Shown piece by piece: positions 47,323-55,568 of a DNA stretch of 64,000 bases. Both the position numbers and the translations under genes were made by a program. Source of the stretch: Mesorhizobium loti. GTDB lineage: Bacteria > Pseudomonadota > Alphaproteobacteria > Rhizobiales > Rhizobiaceae. The stretch's first letter is position 1. Each line of letters begins with the position of its first letter. The stretch covers positions 558,001 to 622,000 of the forward strand of contig NZ_QGGH01000003.1 in NCBI RefSeq assembly GCF_003148495.1, read 5' to 3'. A model generated the notes under the pieces. The model saw only the letters and a list, made by a program, of their open reading frames with translations. It was not told the DNA's origin and searched no databases.

Positions 47323-47583
47323 GGTTCCTCCAGAAGTGGGGGTTTGGGGGCTTGGGAGAGCCCTGAAAAGGGTGCGCGACACATAGCAGGCGCGGGCTTT
47401 TAGTCAACAAATCGGGCGCACATTTGCCGGTCTTGTGATGCCGGCGGCGGGTCTACATTAGCGTTAGCAGGGGACAGTCGCGAGAGCTTTGTTGACGTTG
47501 CCTTCACCCGGTGCCTAATGTTTCCCGGATAACGCATTCTGAACGCGAACGATTCGGTGATGGGCAGGGCACAGGACGAAGCC

Positions 47584-47856
47584 ATGACCGGGGAAGCCAC
47601 ACTCAAGGAAGTCATCGCCAGGCTGGGCAAGGCCATCGAGGGGCTGGAAAACGCCGTCGCGGCCAAGCTCGAGCATGAACGCGATTACTCGGAAGCCGAG
47701 GCTGAAGTGCAGCGGATGAATGCCGATCGCTCCCGGCTGGCGCAGGAACTCGACAATTCCGAAGCGCGCGCCGAACGGCTGGAAGACGCCAACAAGGAAG
47801 TGTCGCGACGGCTGGTGACCGCCATGGAAACCATCCGCGCTGTGTTGGACAGGTAG
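47584..47856 (+). CDS. DUF4164 coiled-coil protein
   Basis: A 90-residue coiled-coil from MTGEATLKEVIARLGKAIEG on; the frame starts at 47557 but the first nine residues look non-coding. The heptad segment KLEHERDYSEAEAEVQRMNADRSRLAQELDNSEARAERLEDANKEVSRR is the DUF4164 pattern. In Rhizobiales this gene is nearly always directly before zapA, and a link to cell division is likely but unproven. The next gene begins 20 bases downstream. Confidence 0.85.
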   Translation: MTGEATLKEVIARLGKAIEGLENAVAAKLEHERDYSEAEAEVQRMNADRSRLAQELDNSEARAERLEDANKEVSRRLVTAMETIRAVLDR

Positions 47857-47876
47857 GGGGCTGGACAGGTAGGCTC

Positions 47877-48242
47877 ATGGCTCAAGTCACGGTTTCCATC
47901 GACGGCAAACAGTATCGGATGGCCTGCGACGAAGGTCAGGAAGACCATCTGATCGACCTTGCCGAACGTTTCGACCGCTATGTCTCGCATCTGAAGGACT
48001 CCTTTGGCGAGATCGGGGACCAGCGGCTGACCGTGATGGCCGGCATCATGGTGATGGACGAGCTTTCGGAGCTGCAGAAACGCGTCAAGGGCATGGAAAG
48101 CGAAGTGCTGACCTTGCGCAAGACGCGCGACGATGCGCTGACCAAGGCCGACAAGAACGACAGCGTGCTGACCAACGCGCTTGGCGCGCTGGCACAGCGC
48201 ATGGAAGACCTGACCGTGACGCTGGCGGTCAACAAGACCTGA
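47877..48242 (+). CDS. zapA: Cell division protein ZapA
   Basis: A 121-residue protein: MAQVTVSIDGKQYRMACDEG, QEDHLIDLAERFDRYVSHLKDSFGEIGDQRLTVMAGIMVMDELSELQKRVKGMESEVLTL and a C-terminal coiled coil. These are the ZapA globular head and tail. It binds FtsZ at mid-cell and bundles protofilaments. It follows the DUF4164 gene in a two-gene unit. The region after it (48243-48340) contains a structured but unassigned segment. Confidence 0.95.
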   Translation: MAQVTVSIDGKQYRMACDEGQEDHLIDLAERFDRYVSHLKDSFGEIGDQRLTVMAGIMVMDELSELQKRVKGMESEVLTLRKTRDDALTKADKNDSVLTNALGALAQRMEDLTVTLAVNKT

Positions 48243-48340
48243 GGCGGCGCGGTCTCTCCGCCCAGCCAAAAGTCTTTCCTGCGCTTTTGGCTCGACGGCA
48301 GCATAAAAATGCTCGCTCCGCCGCCGACAAGAGTTTCAAA
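48243..48340 (+). other. Structured segment after zapA
   Basis: GGCGGCG at 48244-48250 can pair with CGCCGCC near 48330, enclosing AGCCAAAAG / CTTTTGGCT (48264-48292, 9-base perfect stem) and AGCAT-AAAA-ATGCT. 6S RNA genes often lie behind zapA in alphaproteobacteria, but I do not see the typical long rod with a central bubble. Only the fold, not an identity, can be supported. Confidence 0.35.
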
Positions 48341-48460
48341 TTATCTCGCGGTCACGATTTTTGCGCTAAGATGCGGCGATGCCGGAGCGTGGACGTCGTG
48401 ATGGCGGCATGGTTTGCCGCCCCTCGCTCCTGACAGAATTTGTTGCAGGGGAGATGTGCC

Positions 48461-49120
48461 ATGAGCCTTCGTATCAACGACATTGCGCCGGACTTCAGCG
48501 CCGAGACCACGCAAGGGACGATCAAATTCCATGAATGGATCGGCGACGGCTGGGCGATCCTGTTCAGCCATCCGAAGAATTTCACGCCGGTCTGCACGAC
48601 CGAGCTTGGCACGATGGCCGGGCTGGAAGGCGAGTTCAAGAAGCGCAACGTCAAGATCATCGGTATTTCCGTCGATCCGGTCGCGAGCCATGACAAGTGG
48701 CAGGCCGACATCAAGACGGCGACCGGCCACACGATGAACTACCCGCTGATCGGCGACAAGGACCTCAAGGTCGCCAAGCTCTACGACATGCTGCCAGGCG
48801 GTGCCGGCGAGACGTCGGAGGGCCGCACACCCGCCGACAACGCCACGGTGCGCTCCGTCTACGTCATCGGACCGGACAAGAAGATCAAACTGGTGCTGAC
48901 CTACCCGATGACCACGGGCCGCAACTTCGACGAGATCCTGCGGGCGGTCGATTCCATGCAGCTCACCGCCAAGCATCAGGTGGCGACGCCGGCAAACTGG
49001 AAGCAAGGCGAGGACGTCATCATCACCGCCGCCGTCTCCAACGAGGATGCGATCAAGCGCTTCGGCGCCTACGAGACCATCCTGCCGTATCTCAGGAAGA
49101 CCAAGCAGCCCTCCGCCTGA
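48461..49120 (+). CDS. 1-Cys peroxiredoxin (Prx6 type)
   Basis: A 219-residue protein, MSLRINDIAPDFSAETTQGT, with the active-site FSHPKNFTPVCTTELG (peroxidatic Cys45) and the long C-terminal part NYPLIGDKDLKVAKLYDMLP and SVYVIGPDKKIKLVLTYPMTTGRNFDEILRAVDSMQ. There is no second (resolving) cysteine, as in Prx6. It reduces peroxides in the cytosol. The ATG at 48461 is preceded by AGGGGAGATGTGCC. Confidence 0.95.
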   Translation: MSLRINDIAPDFSAETTQGTIKFHEWIGDGWAILFSHPKNFTPVCTTELGTMAGLEGEFKKRNVKIIGISVDPVASHDKWQADIKTATGHTMNYPLIGDKDLKVAKLYDMLPGGAGETSEGRTPADNATVRSVYVIGPDKKIKLVLTYPMTTGRNFDEILRAVDSMQLTAKHQVATPANWKQGEDVIITAAVSNEDAIKRFGAYETILPYLRKTKQPSA

Positions 49121-49270
49121 CCCCCGGGCGCTTTGGAACGGTTTTTGGCTTTCCCGTCGCCGCGAGCGAAATGATGCTTGACTGAGGCATCCGAGAGGAC
49201 AACCATACTCCTCTCGGATGTCGTCAGAGAAAATCATTCCTGCCGGCTAAAGGTGGTGGGGAAGCCAAAA

Positions 49271-50143
49271 TTGGACGTAGCTTTGGCCAGACCGCAGGTC
49301 AGCGGCTTCTATGACAAGCCGACCGGGGCCATTCAGTACGTCGTCGCCGACCAGGCGACGAAACGTTGCGCCATCATCGATCCGATCCTCGATTTCGACG
49401 AGAAATCCGGCGCCACGGCAACGAAGAATGCCGACGCCCTGCTCGACTTCATCCGGGAAAACGGGCTGGAGCTGGAGTGGATCCTCGACACCCATCCGCA
49501 CGCCGATCATTTCTCGGCGGCGCATTACCTGAGTGAGAAGACCGGAGCGCCGACAGCGATCGGCGACAGGGTCGTCGACGTCCAGAAACTGTGGAAGGCA
49601 ATCTACAATTGGCCGGATTTTCCCGCCGACGGTTCGCAGTGGGACAGGCTGTTTGGAGAGGGCGAAACCTTCCAGGTCGGCACGCTTCCAGTCAAAGTGC
49701 TGTTCTCACCCGGGCACACGCTGGCCTCGATCACCTATGTGATCGGCGATGCTGCCTTCGTCCACGATACGCTGTTCATGCCCGACAGCGGCACGGCGCG
49801 GACTGACTTTCCCGGCGGCAGTGCCGCGCGGCTCTGGCGCTCGATCCAGGACATTCTGGCGTTGCCGGACGAGACACGCGTCTTTGTCGGCCATGACTAT
49901 CAAGCGGGCGGCCGCGAGCCCTTGTGGGAAAGCACGGTCGCCACACAGAAGGCGTCCAACACCCATCTCGTCGCCGCCCGCAGCGAGGCCGAGTTCGTCG
50001 CCCTTCGCGAGGCACGCGACCGGACGCTGCCGATGCCGCGGCTGATCCTGCATGCACTGCAGGTCAACATGAATGGCGGGAGGCTGCCGGAACCCGAGGC
50101 GAATGGCCGGCGGTACCTGAAGTTTCCGCTGGATGGGCTTTGA
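49271..50143 (+). CDS. MBL-fold metallo-hydrolase (ETHE1/persulfide-dioxygenase-like)
   Basis: About 290 residues. The open frame starts at 49178 (TTG); GTG 49253/49256 and TTG 49271 also fit, and homologue-like sequence begins near QVSGFYDKPTGAIQYVVAD, so the later TTG is used with a GGGGAAG ribosome site. The metal centre reads ILDTHPHADHFSAAHYL, SPGHTLASITYVIG, FVHDTLFMPDSG and VFVGHDYQ. Arg/Asp pattern matches ETHE1-like sulfur dioxygenases, though that activity is not proven. Confidence 0.87.
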   Translation: MDVALARPQVSGFYDKPTGAIQYVVADQATKRCAIIDPILDFDEKSGATATKNADALLDFIRENGLELEWILDTHPHADHFSAAHYLSEKTGAPTAIGDRVVDVQKLWKAIYNWPDFPADGSQWDRLFGEGETFQVGTLPVKVLFSPGHTLASITYVIGDAAFVHDTLFMPDSGTARTDFPGGSAARLWRSIQDILALPDETRVFVGHDYQAGGREPLWESTVATQKASNTHLVAARSEAEFVALREARDRTLPMPRLILHALQVNMNGGRLPEPEANGRRYLKFPLDGL

Positions 50144-50229
50144 GGGGCTTTGCCGGCCCCGGCGCCTTTCAGAACTTGGGTTCTTCGCCCCGGGAAGCGC
50201 CAATCGCGAAGGCAGAACCTCCAAAGAAA

Positions 50230-50259
50230 AAGGCGGCGCCAGTTTCCTGACGCCGCCTT
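50230..50259 (-). terminator. Terminator of rpoH
   Basis: AAGGCGGCG (50230-50238) pairs with CGCCGCCTT (50251-50259); on the minus strand the stem is followed by TTTTTCTTTGG, 23 bases after the stop codon. Confidence 0.9.
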
Positions 50260-50282
50260 GATGTTCATTGCCGATGCCGGCT

Positions 50283-51194
50283 TTACGCCGCGGGCTGGGC
50301 CTCGATGGTGCGCAGCGCCTGGGTCTGGCGCTTGGCTGCGGCCTTGACCGCGTCCTGCACCTTCTCGAAGGCGCGCACCTCGATCTGGCGCACGCGCTCG
50401 CGGCTGATGTCGAACTCGGACGACAGCTCTTCCAGCGTCAGCGGCTCCTCGGCGAGGCGACGGGCCTCGAAGATGCGCCGCTCGCGCTCGTTGAGCACGG
50501 CAAGAGCGCCCGACAGCATGCCGCGCCGGTTTTCCAGCTCGTCCTGTTCGATCAGCATCTCTTCCTGGCTTTCGTGGTCGTCGACCAGCCAGTCCTGCCA
50601 TTCGCCGGATTCGCCTTCGCTCGCCCGGATGGGGGCGTTGAGCGAGGCGTCGCCGGACAGGCGGCGGTTCATCGACACCACTTCGGCTTCGGAAACGTTC
50701 AGCCTGGTGGCGATCTCGGCGATCTGGTCGGGCTTCAAGTCGCCGTCATCCAGTGCCTGGATCTTGCCCTTCACTTTGCGCAGGTTGAAGAACAGGCGCT
50801 TCTGGTTGGCGGTCGTGCCCATCTTGACCAGGCTCCACGAGCGCAGGATGTACTCCTGGATCGAGGCCTTGATCCACCACATGGCGTAGGTCGCGAGGCG
50901 GAAGCCGCGCTCGGGTTCGAATTTCTTGACGGCCTGCATCAGGCCGACATTGCCTTCAGAGATCACTTCGCCGATCGGCAGGCCGTAGCCGCGATAGCCC
51001 ATGGCGATCTTGGCGACGAGCCTGAGGTGGCTGGTGACGAGCTTGTGCGCAGCGGAGGTATCTTCATGCTCGGCGTAACGCTTGGCGAGCATGTACTCTT
51101 CCTGCGGCTGCAGCATGGGAAAGCGACGGATTTCTTCCAGGTAGCGGCTAAGGCCGCCTTCGCCGGAAACGATACTGGGTAATGACTGGGCCAT
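50283..51194 (-). CDS. rpoH: RNA polymerase sigma-32 factor
   Basis: A 303-residue factor. Region 2 contains AAHKLVTSHLRLVAKIAMGYRGYGLPIGEVISEGNVGLMQAVKKFEPERGFRLATYAMWWIKASIQEYIL, the RpoH box QKRLFFNLRKVKGKIQ follows near 132-147, and region 4 has LNERERRIFEARRLAEEPLTLEELSSEFDISRERVRQIEVRAFEKVQ. It directs heat-shock transcription. Rhizobia usually have two or more RpoH factors; this is one of them. It is followed by a terminator. Confidence 0.97.
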   Translation of the reverse strand: MAQSLPSIVSGEGGLSRYLEEIRRFPMLQPQEEYMLAKRYAEHEDTSAAHKLVTSHLRLVAKIAMGYRGYGLPIGEVISEGNVGLMQAVKKFEPERGFRLATYAMWWIKASIQEYILRSWSLVKMGTTANQKRLFFNLRKVKGKIQALDDGDLKPDQIAEIATRLNVSEAEVVSMNRRLSGDASLNAPIRASEGESGEWQDWLVDDHESQEEMLIEQDELENRRGMLSGALAVLNERERRIFEARRLAEEPLTLEELSSEFDISRERVRQIEVRAFEKVQDAVKAAAKRQTQALRTIEAQPAA

Positions 51195-51384
51195 GATAGC
51201 GCCCCCTCTCTATTGGAGTGATGCCCCCGAAACGCGGCGGGCATGTGACGCGAGCACCAAAAGGCTCGCCCGCGACATCGGATCTTATACAGGAACAAAA
51301 CCAGAAAAGACAGGCATTTGTTCAACACGAAACAGTGTGTCACGCTGAAGTGAACAATGCCGCTCAGGTTTTTCTGTGGCAGGT

Positions 51385-52434
51385 TCAGAGCTTGCGGAAA
51401 CCGCCTACGAGTTCCTCCATGTCCCCCGGTATAGGCGCTTCGAACCTCATCGTTAAATGGGTAGCCGGGTGGCGAAATGCAAGGAGCCAGGCATGCAAAG
51501 CCTGCCGGGGAAATGCCTTGACCTGACTTTTCAGCGGTTCGGGCAGCCGGTTGGCCTTGGTGCGAAAGGCCTGGCCATAGTCGGGGTCGCCGATCACCGG
51601 ATGGCCGATATGCGCCATGTGGACACGGATCTGGTGGGTGCGGCCGGTCTCCAGCCGGCATTCGACCAGGCTGGCCGTGGCGAACTCCTGTTGGTTCTCG
51701 CCGAAGCGCTCCTGCACGGCGAAATGGGTGACCGCATGGCGGGCGTCGTCGCGTCCTTCGGGCACCACGGCACGGCGCACGCGGTCGGCGGCGCGGCCGA
51801 GCGGCGCGTCGACCCTTCCGGTCGGCCTCTGCGGTATACCCCAGACCAGCGCCAGATAGGCGCGCTCCAAGTCGCCGGTTAGGCCGTGATCGGCGAAGGC
51901 TTCGGACAGCGACTTGTGGGCGCGGTCGGTCTTGGCGACTACCATGACGCCGCTGGTCTCCTTGTCGAGGCGGTGGACGATGCCCGGCCGGCGCACGCCG
52001 CCGATGCCGGAAAGACTGTCGCCGCAATGATGGATCAGCGCGTTGACCAGCGTGCCGGTCCAGTTGCCGGCGCCGGGGTGCACGACAAGCCCCGCCGGCT
52101 TGTTGATGACGATCAGCTCGTCATCCTCATAGAGCACATCGAGCGCGATGTTCTCGCCTTGCGGCTCTGCCGGCTCCGGCTCCGGCATGGCGACCGAGAC
52201 GCTTTCGCCTGGCGTCATCCTGCGTTTGGTCTCGTCGACCGGTTTGCCGTTGACCGAGACCGCGCCCTGCCTGATCAGCATCTGCACGCGTCTGCGCGAC
52301 ATATCCGGGCCGAGGCTCACCGCCAGCCACTGGTCGAGGCGCAGGCCGGCCGCATCCGCGCCCGCCACCAGCACGGTGGGTTCCATGAACTGGTGCTCTA
52401 TCAATTCAGGGGCCTCTTCGCTATGAGCGCTCAT
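51385..52434 (-). CDS. RluA-family pseudouridine synthase (probably RluD)
   Basis: A 349-residue enzyme with an S4 RNA-binding domain (GLRLDQWLAVSLGPDMSRRRVQMLIRQGAVSVNGKPVD) and the catalytic core VVHPGAGNWTGTLVNALIHHCGDSL and GIVHRLDKETSGVMVVAKTDRAH with the nucleophilic Asp. It isomerises uridines in 23S rRNA; RluD type fits the domain order. A divergent small membrane protein starts 26 bases away. Confidence 0.94.
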   Translation of the reverse strand: MSAHSEEAPELIEHQFMEPTVLVAGADAAGLRLDQWLAVSLGPDMSRRRVQMLIRQGAVSVNGKPVDETKRRMTPGESVSVAMPEPEPAEPQGENIALDVLYEDDELIVINKPAGLVVHPGAGNWTGTLVNALIHHCGDSLSGIGGVRRPGIVHRLDKETSGVMVVAKTDRAHKSLSEAFADHGLTGDLERAYLALVWGIPQRPTGRVDAPLGRAADRVRRAVVPEGRDDARHAVTHFAVQERFGENQQEFATASLVECRLETGRTHQIRVHMAHIGHPVIGDPDYGQAFRTKANRLPEPLKSQVKAFPRQALHAWLLAFRHPATHLTMRFEAPIPGDMEELVGGFRKL

Positions 52435-52460
52435 TGAAAAACCGTTCCGGATTATTTGCC

Positions 52461-52844
52461 ATGGCCCGGCCTGACGCCGACGAAAACGAAGAAAAGCCGC
52501 TCGACCCCGAGATCGACAAGGTACGCGGCAAGCTCATCCGCTTCATGGCCATCAATCTCGGCCTGCTTTTGCTGGCTCTTATGGTGGTGATCGCGGCGAT
52601 TGTCTACAAATCCCGCAAAGCATCTCCTGAGAACCCGCCGTTGGCCGGCGATATCCAGACACCCGCCGGCGAACCGGTCAGCGGCGACATCGTGCTGCCG
52701 ATCGGCGCCAAGGTGGTCAGCCAGTCGCTGTCCGGCAATCGCCTCTCCATCGACGCCGAACTTGCCGACGGCAGCCGCACGATCTTCGTCTACGATATCG
52801 CCGAGCGCCGCCTCATCGGCCGCTTTGCGATCCGCAACAAATGA
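52461..52844 (+). CDS. Single-span membrane protein of unknown function
   Basis: A 127-residue protein: charged start MARPDADENEEKPLDPEIDK, a span near 28-50 (FMAINLGLLLLALMVVIAAIVY), then a periplasmic part with DIVLPIGAKVVSQSLSGNRLSIDAELADGSRTIFVYDIAERRLIGRFAIRNK, a small beta-rich repeat. It is a common rhizobial gene beside rluD, but has no assigned role. The upstream frame from 52434 lacks a start of good quality. Confidence 0.85.
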   Translation: MARPDADENEEKPLDPEIDKVRGKLIRFMAINLGLLLLALMVVIAAIVYKSRKASPENPPLAGDIQTPAGEPVSGDIVLPIGAKVVSQSLSGNRLSIDAELADGSRTIFVYDIAERRLIGRFAIRNK

Positions 52845-52874
52845 CCGGTCAGCAACGATGAACAAGCCTCAGGC

Positions 52875-53282
52875 ATGACCGGGTTCGCCGAACATCGCCG
52901 TGTCGCGACCGTGGCCCTGGTCGTCGCCAGCTATGACGAGGCGATAGCCTGGTATGTCGAGCGGCTGGGCTTCCTGCTCGTCGAAGATGTCGATCTCGGC
53001 GGGGGAAAACGCTGGGTCACGGTGGCGCCGGCCAATGGCAAAGGCGCCAGGCTGCTGCTGGCCGAAGCTTCCGACGAGGCACAAAGCAAAAGCATCGGCA
53101 ACCAGACCGGTGGGCGTGTCTTCCTGTTCCTCGAAACCGACGACTTTGCCCGCGACCATAAAGCGATGCTGGAGAAGGGCGTCGAATTCCGTGAAGCACC
53201 GCGCTTCGAGCCTTACGGCACGGTGGCGGTTTTCGCCGATCTCCACGGCAATCTCTGGGACCTGATCGAGCCGAAACGCTAG
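52875..53282 (+). CDS. VOC-family (glyoxalase-like) protein
   Basis: A 135-residue single-module VOC protein: TVALVVASYDEAIAWYVERLGFLLVEDVDLGGGKRWVTVAP, then LLLAEASDEAQSKSIGNQTGGRVFLFLETDDFARDHKAMLEKGVEFREAPRFEPYGTVAVFADLHGNLWDLIEPKR. The ligand Glu of the second half is in LWDLIEP. Members bind metal and act on small molecules; function is unassigned. It is followed by tRNA-Glu. Confidence 0.9.
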   Translation: MTGFAEHRRVATVALVVASYDEAIAWYVERLGFLLVEDVDLGGGKRWVTVAPANGKGARLLLAEASDEAQSKSIGNQTGGRVFLFLETDDFARDHKAMLEKGVEFREAPRFEPYGTVAVFADLHGNLWDLIEPKR

Positions 53283-53372
53283 ACCTGCAGCCGACTTTTC
53301 CCCGACAAGGGAAAGCGGCCGAACCCCAGTTGCTTTTTCCCAGCGCTCAGCCTATATCGCCGGTTCTTGAAC

Positions 53373-53447
53373 GCGCCCATCGTCTAGCGGTCAGGACACC
53401 GCCCTCTCACGGCGGGAACAGGGGTTCGATTCCCCTTGGGCGTACCA
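53373..53447 (+). tRNA. tRNA-Glu (anticodon CTC)
   Basis: A 75-base cloverleaf: acceptor GCGCCCA with TGGGCGT, D-arm GTCTAGCGGTCAGGAC, anticodon stem CCGCC / GGCGG with loop CTCTCAC giving anticodon CTC, T-arm AGGGGTTCGATTCCCCT, and an encoded CCA end. All four arms pair. Confidence 0.97.
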
Positions 53448-53567
53448 AGGATTTCAATGACTTAGTCGTACAGGTTTTGAGGATCTGGTCCTGCAGGCCA
53501 AAGTTTGACGCGGTCTCCGTTGGATGGCCGGCGTGGCATATGAACAGAACCGGGTGGCAGCAAGTCT

Positions 53568-54305
53568 CTAGATATGGCCAACCAGCTGCCGGCGATATTT
53601 TTTATAGAGCCACTCCATGCGCTTGTACCAAAGTGGCCTTTGTTTGTCGGGGTTTATAGACGTCAGGAAGGCGCCAGTGTGGGTGCCCTGCTCAACAAAA
53701 GGTCTCTCGAACCAAAGCACCTCCACGCCCAGCGCCGCGTCGGCACTGTCGATCTCGTGACCGATCGGCCCGGACATCTTGCGTTCGTCAAACCAGGCGC
53801 ACCTCTCCGCTGCCACGGAGCGGGTGATGATGTAGGAATCGGTGGCTTTGCCGTGGGGGGCTGGATAGAGATGTTGTCCGCGCTTCAACTTGAACGCCGA
53901 AATGTAGTAGGTGCCGGCATTGCCGATATAGATAACGGCTTTGCGGTTTGGATCGCCGAGCTCTGCCAGAGCCGCGTTGAATTTTGTATTGAAATTGGCC
54001 GCCAGGAACACGTCGTCCTCTAAGACCAGACAATAGTGCTTGTCGGTCTTCAGAAAATCACGCCAGATCCCGATGTGTTTCAAGGAGCAGGACAGTTCCG
54101 CCATTTTGAGAGCGCCTGGCGTGGTAAGTCTTTTGACGTCTTCATCAGTAATGTCCGAAACATCCCAGTGAAGGTACCAAGTGGCGGGAATACCATGGCG
54201 TCCGATCTGCCTCGCGATGTGCTGTTCTCGGTCCTCATAGCCCTTCTTGACGTGGCAAATACGCACATAGACTTGGTCGGCGGGAAATTTCAGCATGTGA
54301 TCCAT
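53568..54305 (-). CDS. Glycosyltransferase family 25 (LPS biosynthesis) protein
   Basis: About 245 residues from MDHMLKFPADQVYVRICHVKK; the frame continues upstream to 54533 but without family sequence. GT25 marks are ITDEDVKRLTTPGALKMAELSCSLKHIGIWRDFLKTDKHYCLVLEDDVFLAANF, in which the EDD box binds the sugar nucleotide metal, and YIGNAGTYYISAFKLKRG and SADAALGVEVLWFERPFVEQG. It probably adds a hexose to LPS or another surface glycan. Its lower G+C and place next to a tRNA suggest possible transfer. Confidence 0.87.
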   Translation of the reverse strand: MDHMLKFPADQVYVRICHVKKGYEDREQHIARQIGRHGIPATWYLHWDVSDITDEDVKRLTTPGALKMAELSCSLKHIGIWRDFLKTDKHYCLVLEDDVFLAANFNTKFNAALAELGDPNRKAVIYIGNAGTYYISAFKLKRGQHLYPAPHGKATDSYIITRSVAAERCAWFDERKMSGPIGHEIDSADAALGVEVLWFERPFVEQGTHTGAFLTSINPDKQRPLWYKRMEWLYKKYRRQLVGHI

Positions 54306-54414
54306 ATAGCCACTGGCGTTTTGGAAATCTACGGGCCCTGAACGTTCATAACCACAAAGCGTATTCCGGCGTGCAGTGCTTGCGCGGCACGGCATGTTGC
54401 AGCAAGTTGGCTGC

Positions 54415-54747
54415 ATGAAACAACTGGCCTTGGCCCTCCTCGTCTCCGTGTCCCTGATTGCCCAGTGTGGCCCGTCCTTCTCCAAGGACAGCAAGATCAC
54501 GGGCACCATTCGAGGTTTTGAATGCGGCGACAATTGTTACCTGACCCTTGTCGACCGCAAGAAGGCCGAGCAAGTCGGCCTGTGTTCCGCGCCCGAGTGC
54601 GAAAGCTGGAACGAGCAAACCGTGATGCCGTCCCACTACAAGGGAAAACGCGTGACGGTTACAGTCGGGCAGGGGCAGCAGGTCGATGACAGCGGCAACG
54701 TCATGGGAGAGATGATGTCTTTCACAAAGATCAGATTTCTCGATTAG
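54415..54747 (+). CDS. Exported small protein of unknown function
   Basis: A 110-residue protein with a Sec signal peptide (MKQLALALLVSVSLIAQCGPSFS) and a small OB-like part SKITGTIRGFECGDNCYLTLVDRKKAEQVGLCSAPECESWNEQ, which holds four cysteines in two likely disulfides, and VTVTVGQGQQVDDSGNVMGEMMSFTKIRFLD. No family is recognised. The frame starts at 54376 but the signal peptide defines the ATG at 54415. Confidence 0.8.
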   Translation: MKQLALALLVSVSLIAQCGPSFSKDSKITGTIRGFECGDNCYLTLVDRKKAEQVGLCSAPECESWNEQTVMPSHYKGKRVTVTVGQGQQVDDSGNVMGEMMSFTKIRFLD

Positions 54748-54964
54748 CGTGCCGGCATTGGACGCAATTCGCTTTCGATCCTAGACCACGAATCTCTTAG
54801 ATCTCTCCCTCAATCGCCCGATCCTGACCGCGTTCGTGGCTTCTGGCGCAGCGGGGCCGATTGCATTAGCATCACGTCAGGGATCCTGAGGCTCCAGCGG
54901 TGCGCAGAACGCCGGGTGCCGGCAAGATCCGGACGGGCAGTTGATGCCACGGGGGAGAAGGCCA

Positions 54965-55546
54965 ATGCAGAAACTGCAATCGCAGGGCGTCCATCACATC
55001 ACGCTGGTCGGCGCCGGGCGCCAGACCTCGATCGATTTCTGGGAAGGCGTGCTCGGCATGCCGTTCATCTTCGAGCAGCCCAACCTCGACAAGCCGAGGG
55101 AAAGCCATCTTTATTTCGATCCGGGCGACGGCCGGCTGATCACCATCTTCACCGATGAGAGTCGCACGCCGGAGAAGCGGCGCACGCCTACCGATCCGGG
55201 TTGTGTCCACCACATCGCCTTTTCGGTGTCGCGCGTGACCTTCCTGCAGGCGGTCGCCCGGCTTGACGAGCGCGGCATCAAGCACAGCGGCGTCAAGGAT
55301 CGCGGCTTCATGGATTCGATTTATTTCGAGGATCCGCTCGGCCTGCTGATCGAGCTCGCCTCCTACCGCTTCGAGCCGCCGGCGGGCTTCACCCATGCCG
55401 ACGTGCTGATGGAAGCACACAGGCTGCGGGTCGCGCGCGGCGACTACAATATCGCGGAAGTGCATCTGGCCGATGCGATCCAGGCGCTCGTCGAGCGTTC
55501 GCGCGCAACCTTGTCTGACGACCGGGCAGCGAAGAACCCATACTGA
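54965..55546 (+). CDS. VOC-family dioxygenase-like protein
   Basis: A 193-residue protein: MQKLQSQGVHHITLVGAGRQ, TSIDFWEGVLGMPFIFEQPNLDKPRESHLYFDPGDGRLITIFTDE, then GCVHHIAFSVSRVTFLQAVARLDERGIKHSGVKDRGFMDSIYFEDPLGLLIELASYRFEPP with His, His and Glu metal ligands. It is like extradiol-type or glyoxalase VOC proteins. A GGGGGAGAAGGCC ribosome site precedes the ATG. The GST-like gene follows 22 bases later, making a pair. Confidence 0.9.
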   Translation: MQKLQSQGVHHITLVGAGRQTSIDFWEGVLGMPFIFEQPNLDKPRESHLYFDPGDGRLITIFTDESRTPEKRRTPTDPGCVHHIAFSVSRVTFLQAVARLDERGIKHSGVKDRGFMDSIYFEDPLGLLIELASYRFEPPAGFTHADVLMEAHRLRVARGDYNIAEVHLADAIQALVERSRATLSDDRAAKNPY

Positions 55547-55568
55547 ACAAACCAGAGGGAGGAACAAG

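Noticed and set aside
45865-47403. 512-codon plus-strand frame opposite transketolase
   Set aside because: Antisense shadow with Gly/Arg/His-rich sequence; transketolase is certain on the other strand.
53373-53570. Integration site at tRNA-Glu
   Set aside because: No repeat of the tRNA 3' end was found downstream and there is no integrase in the window.
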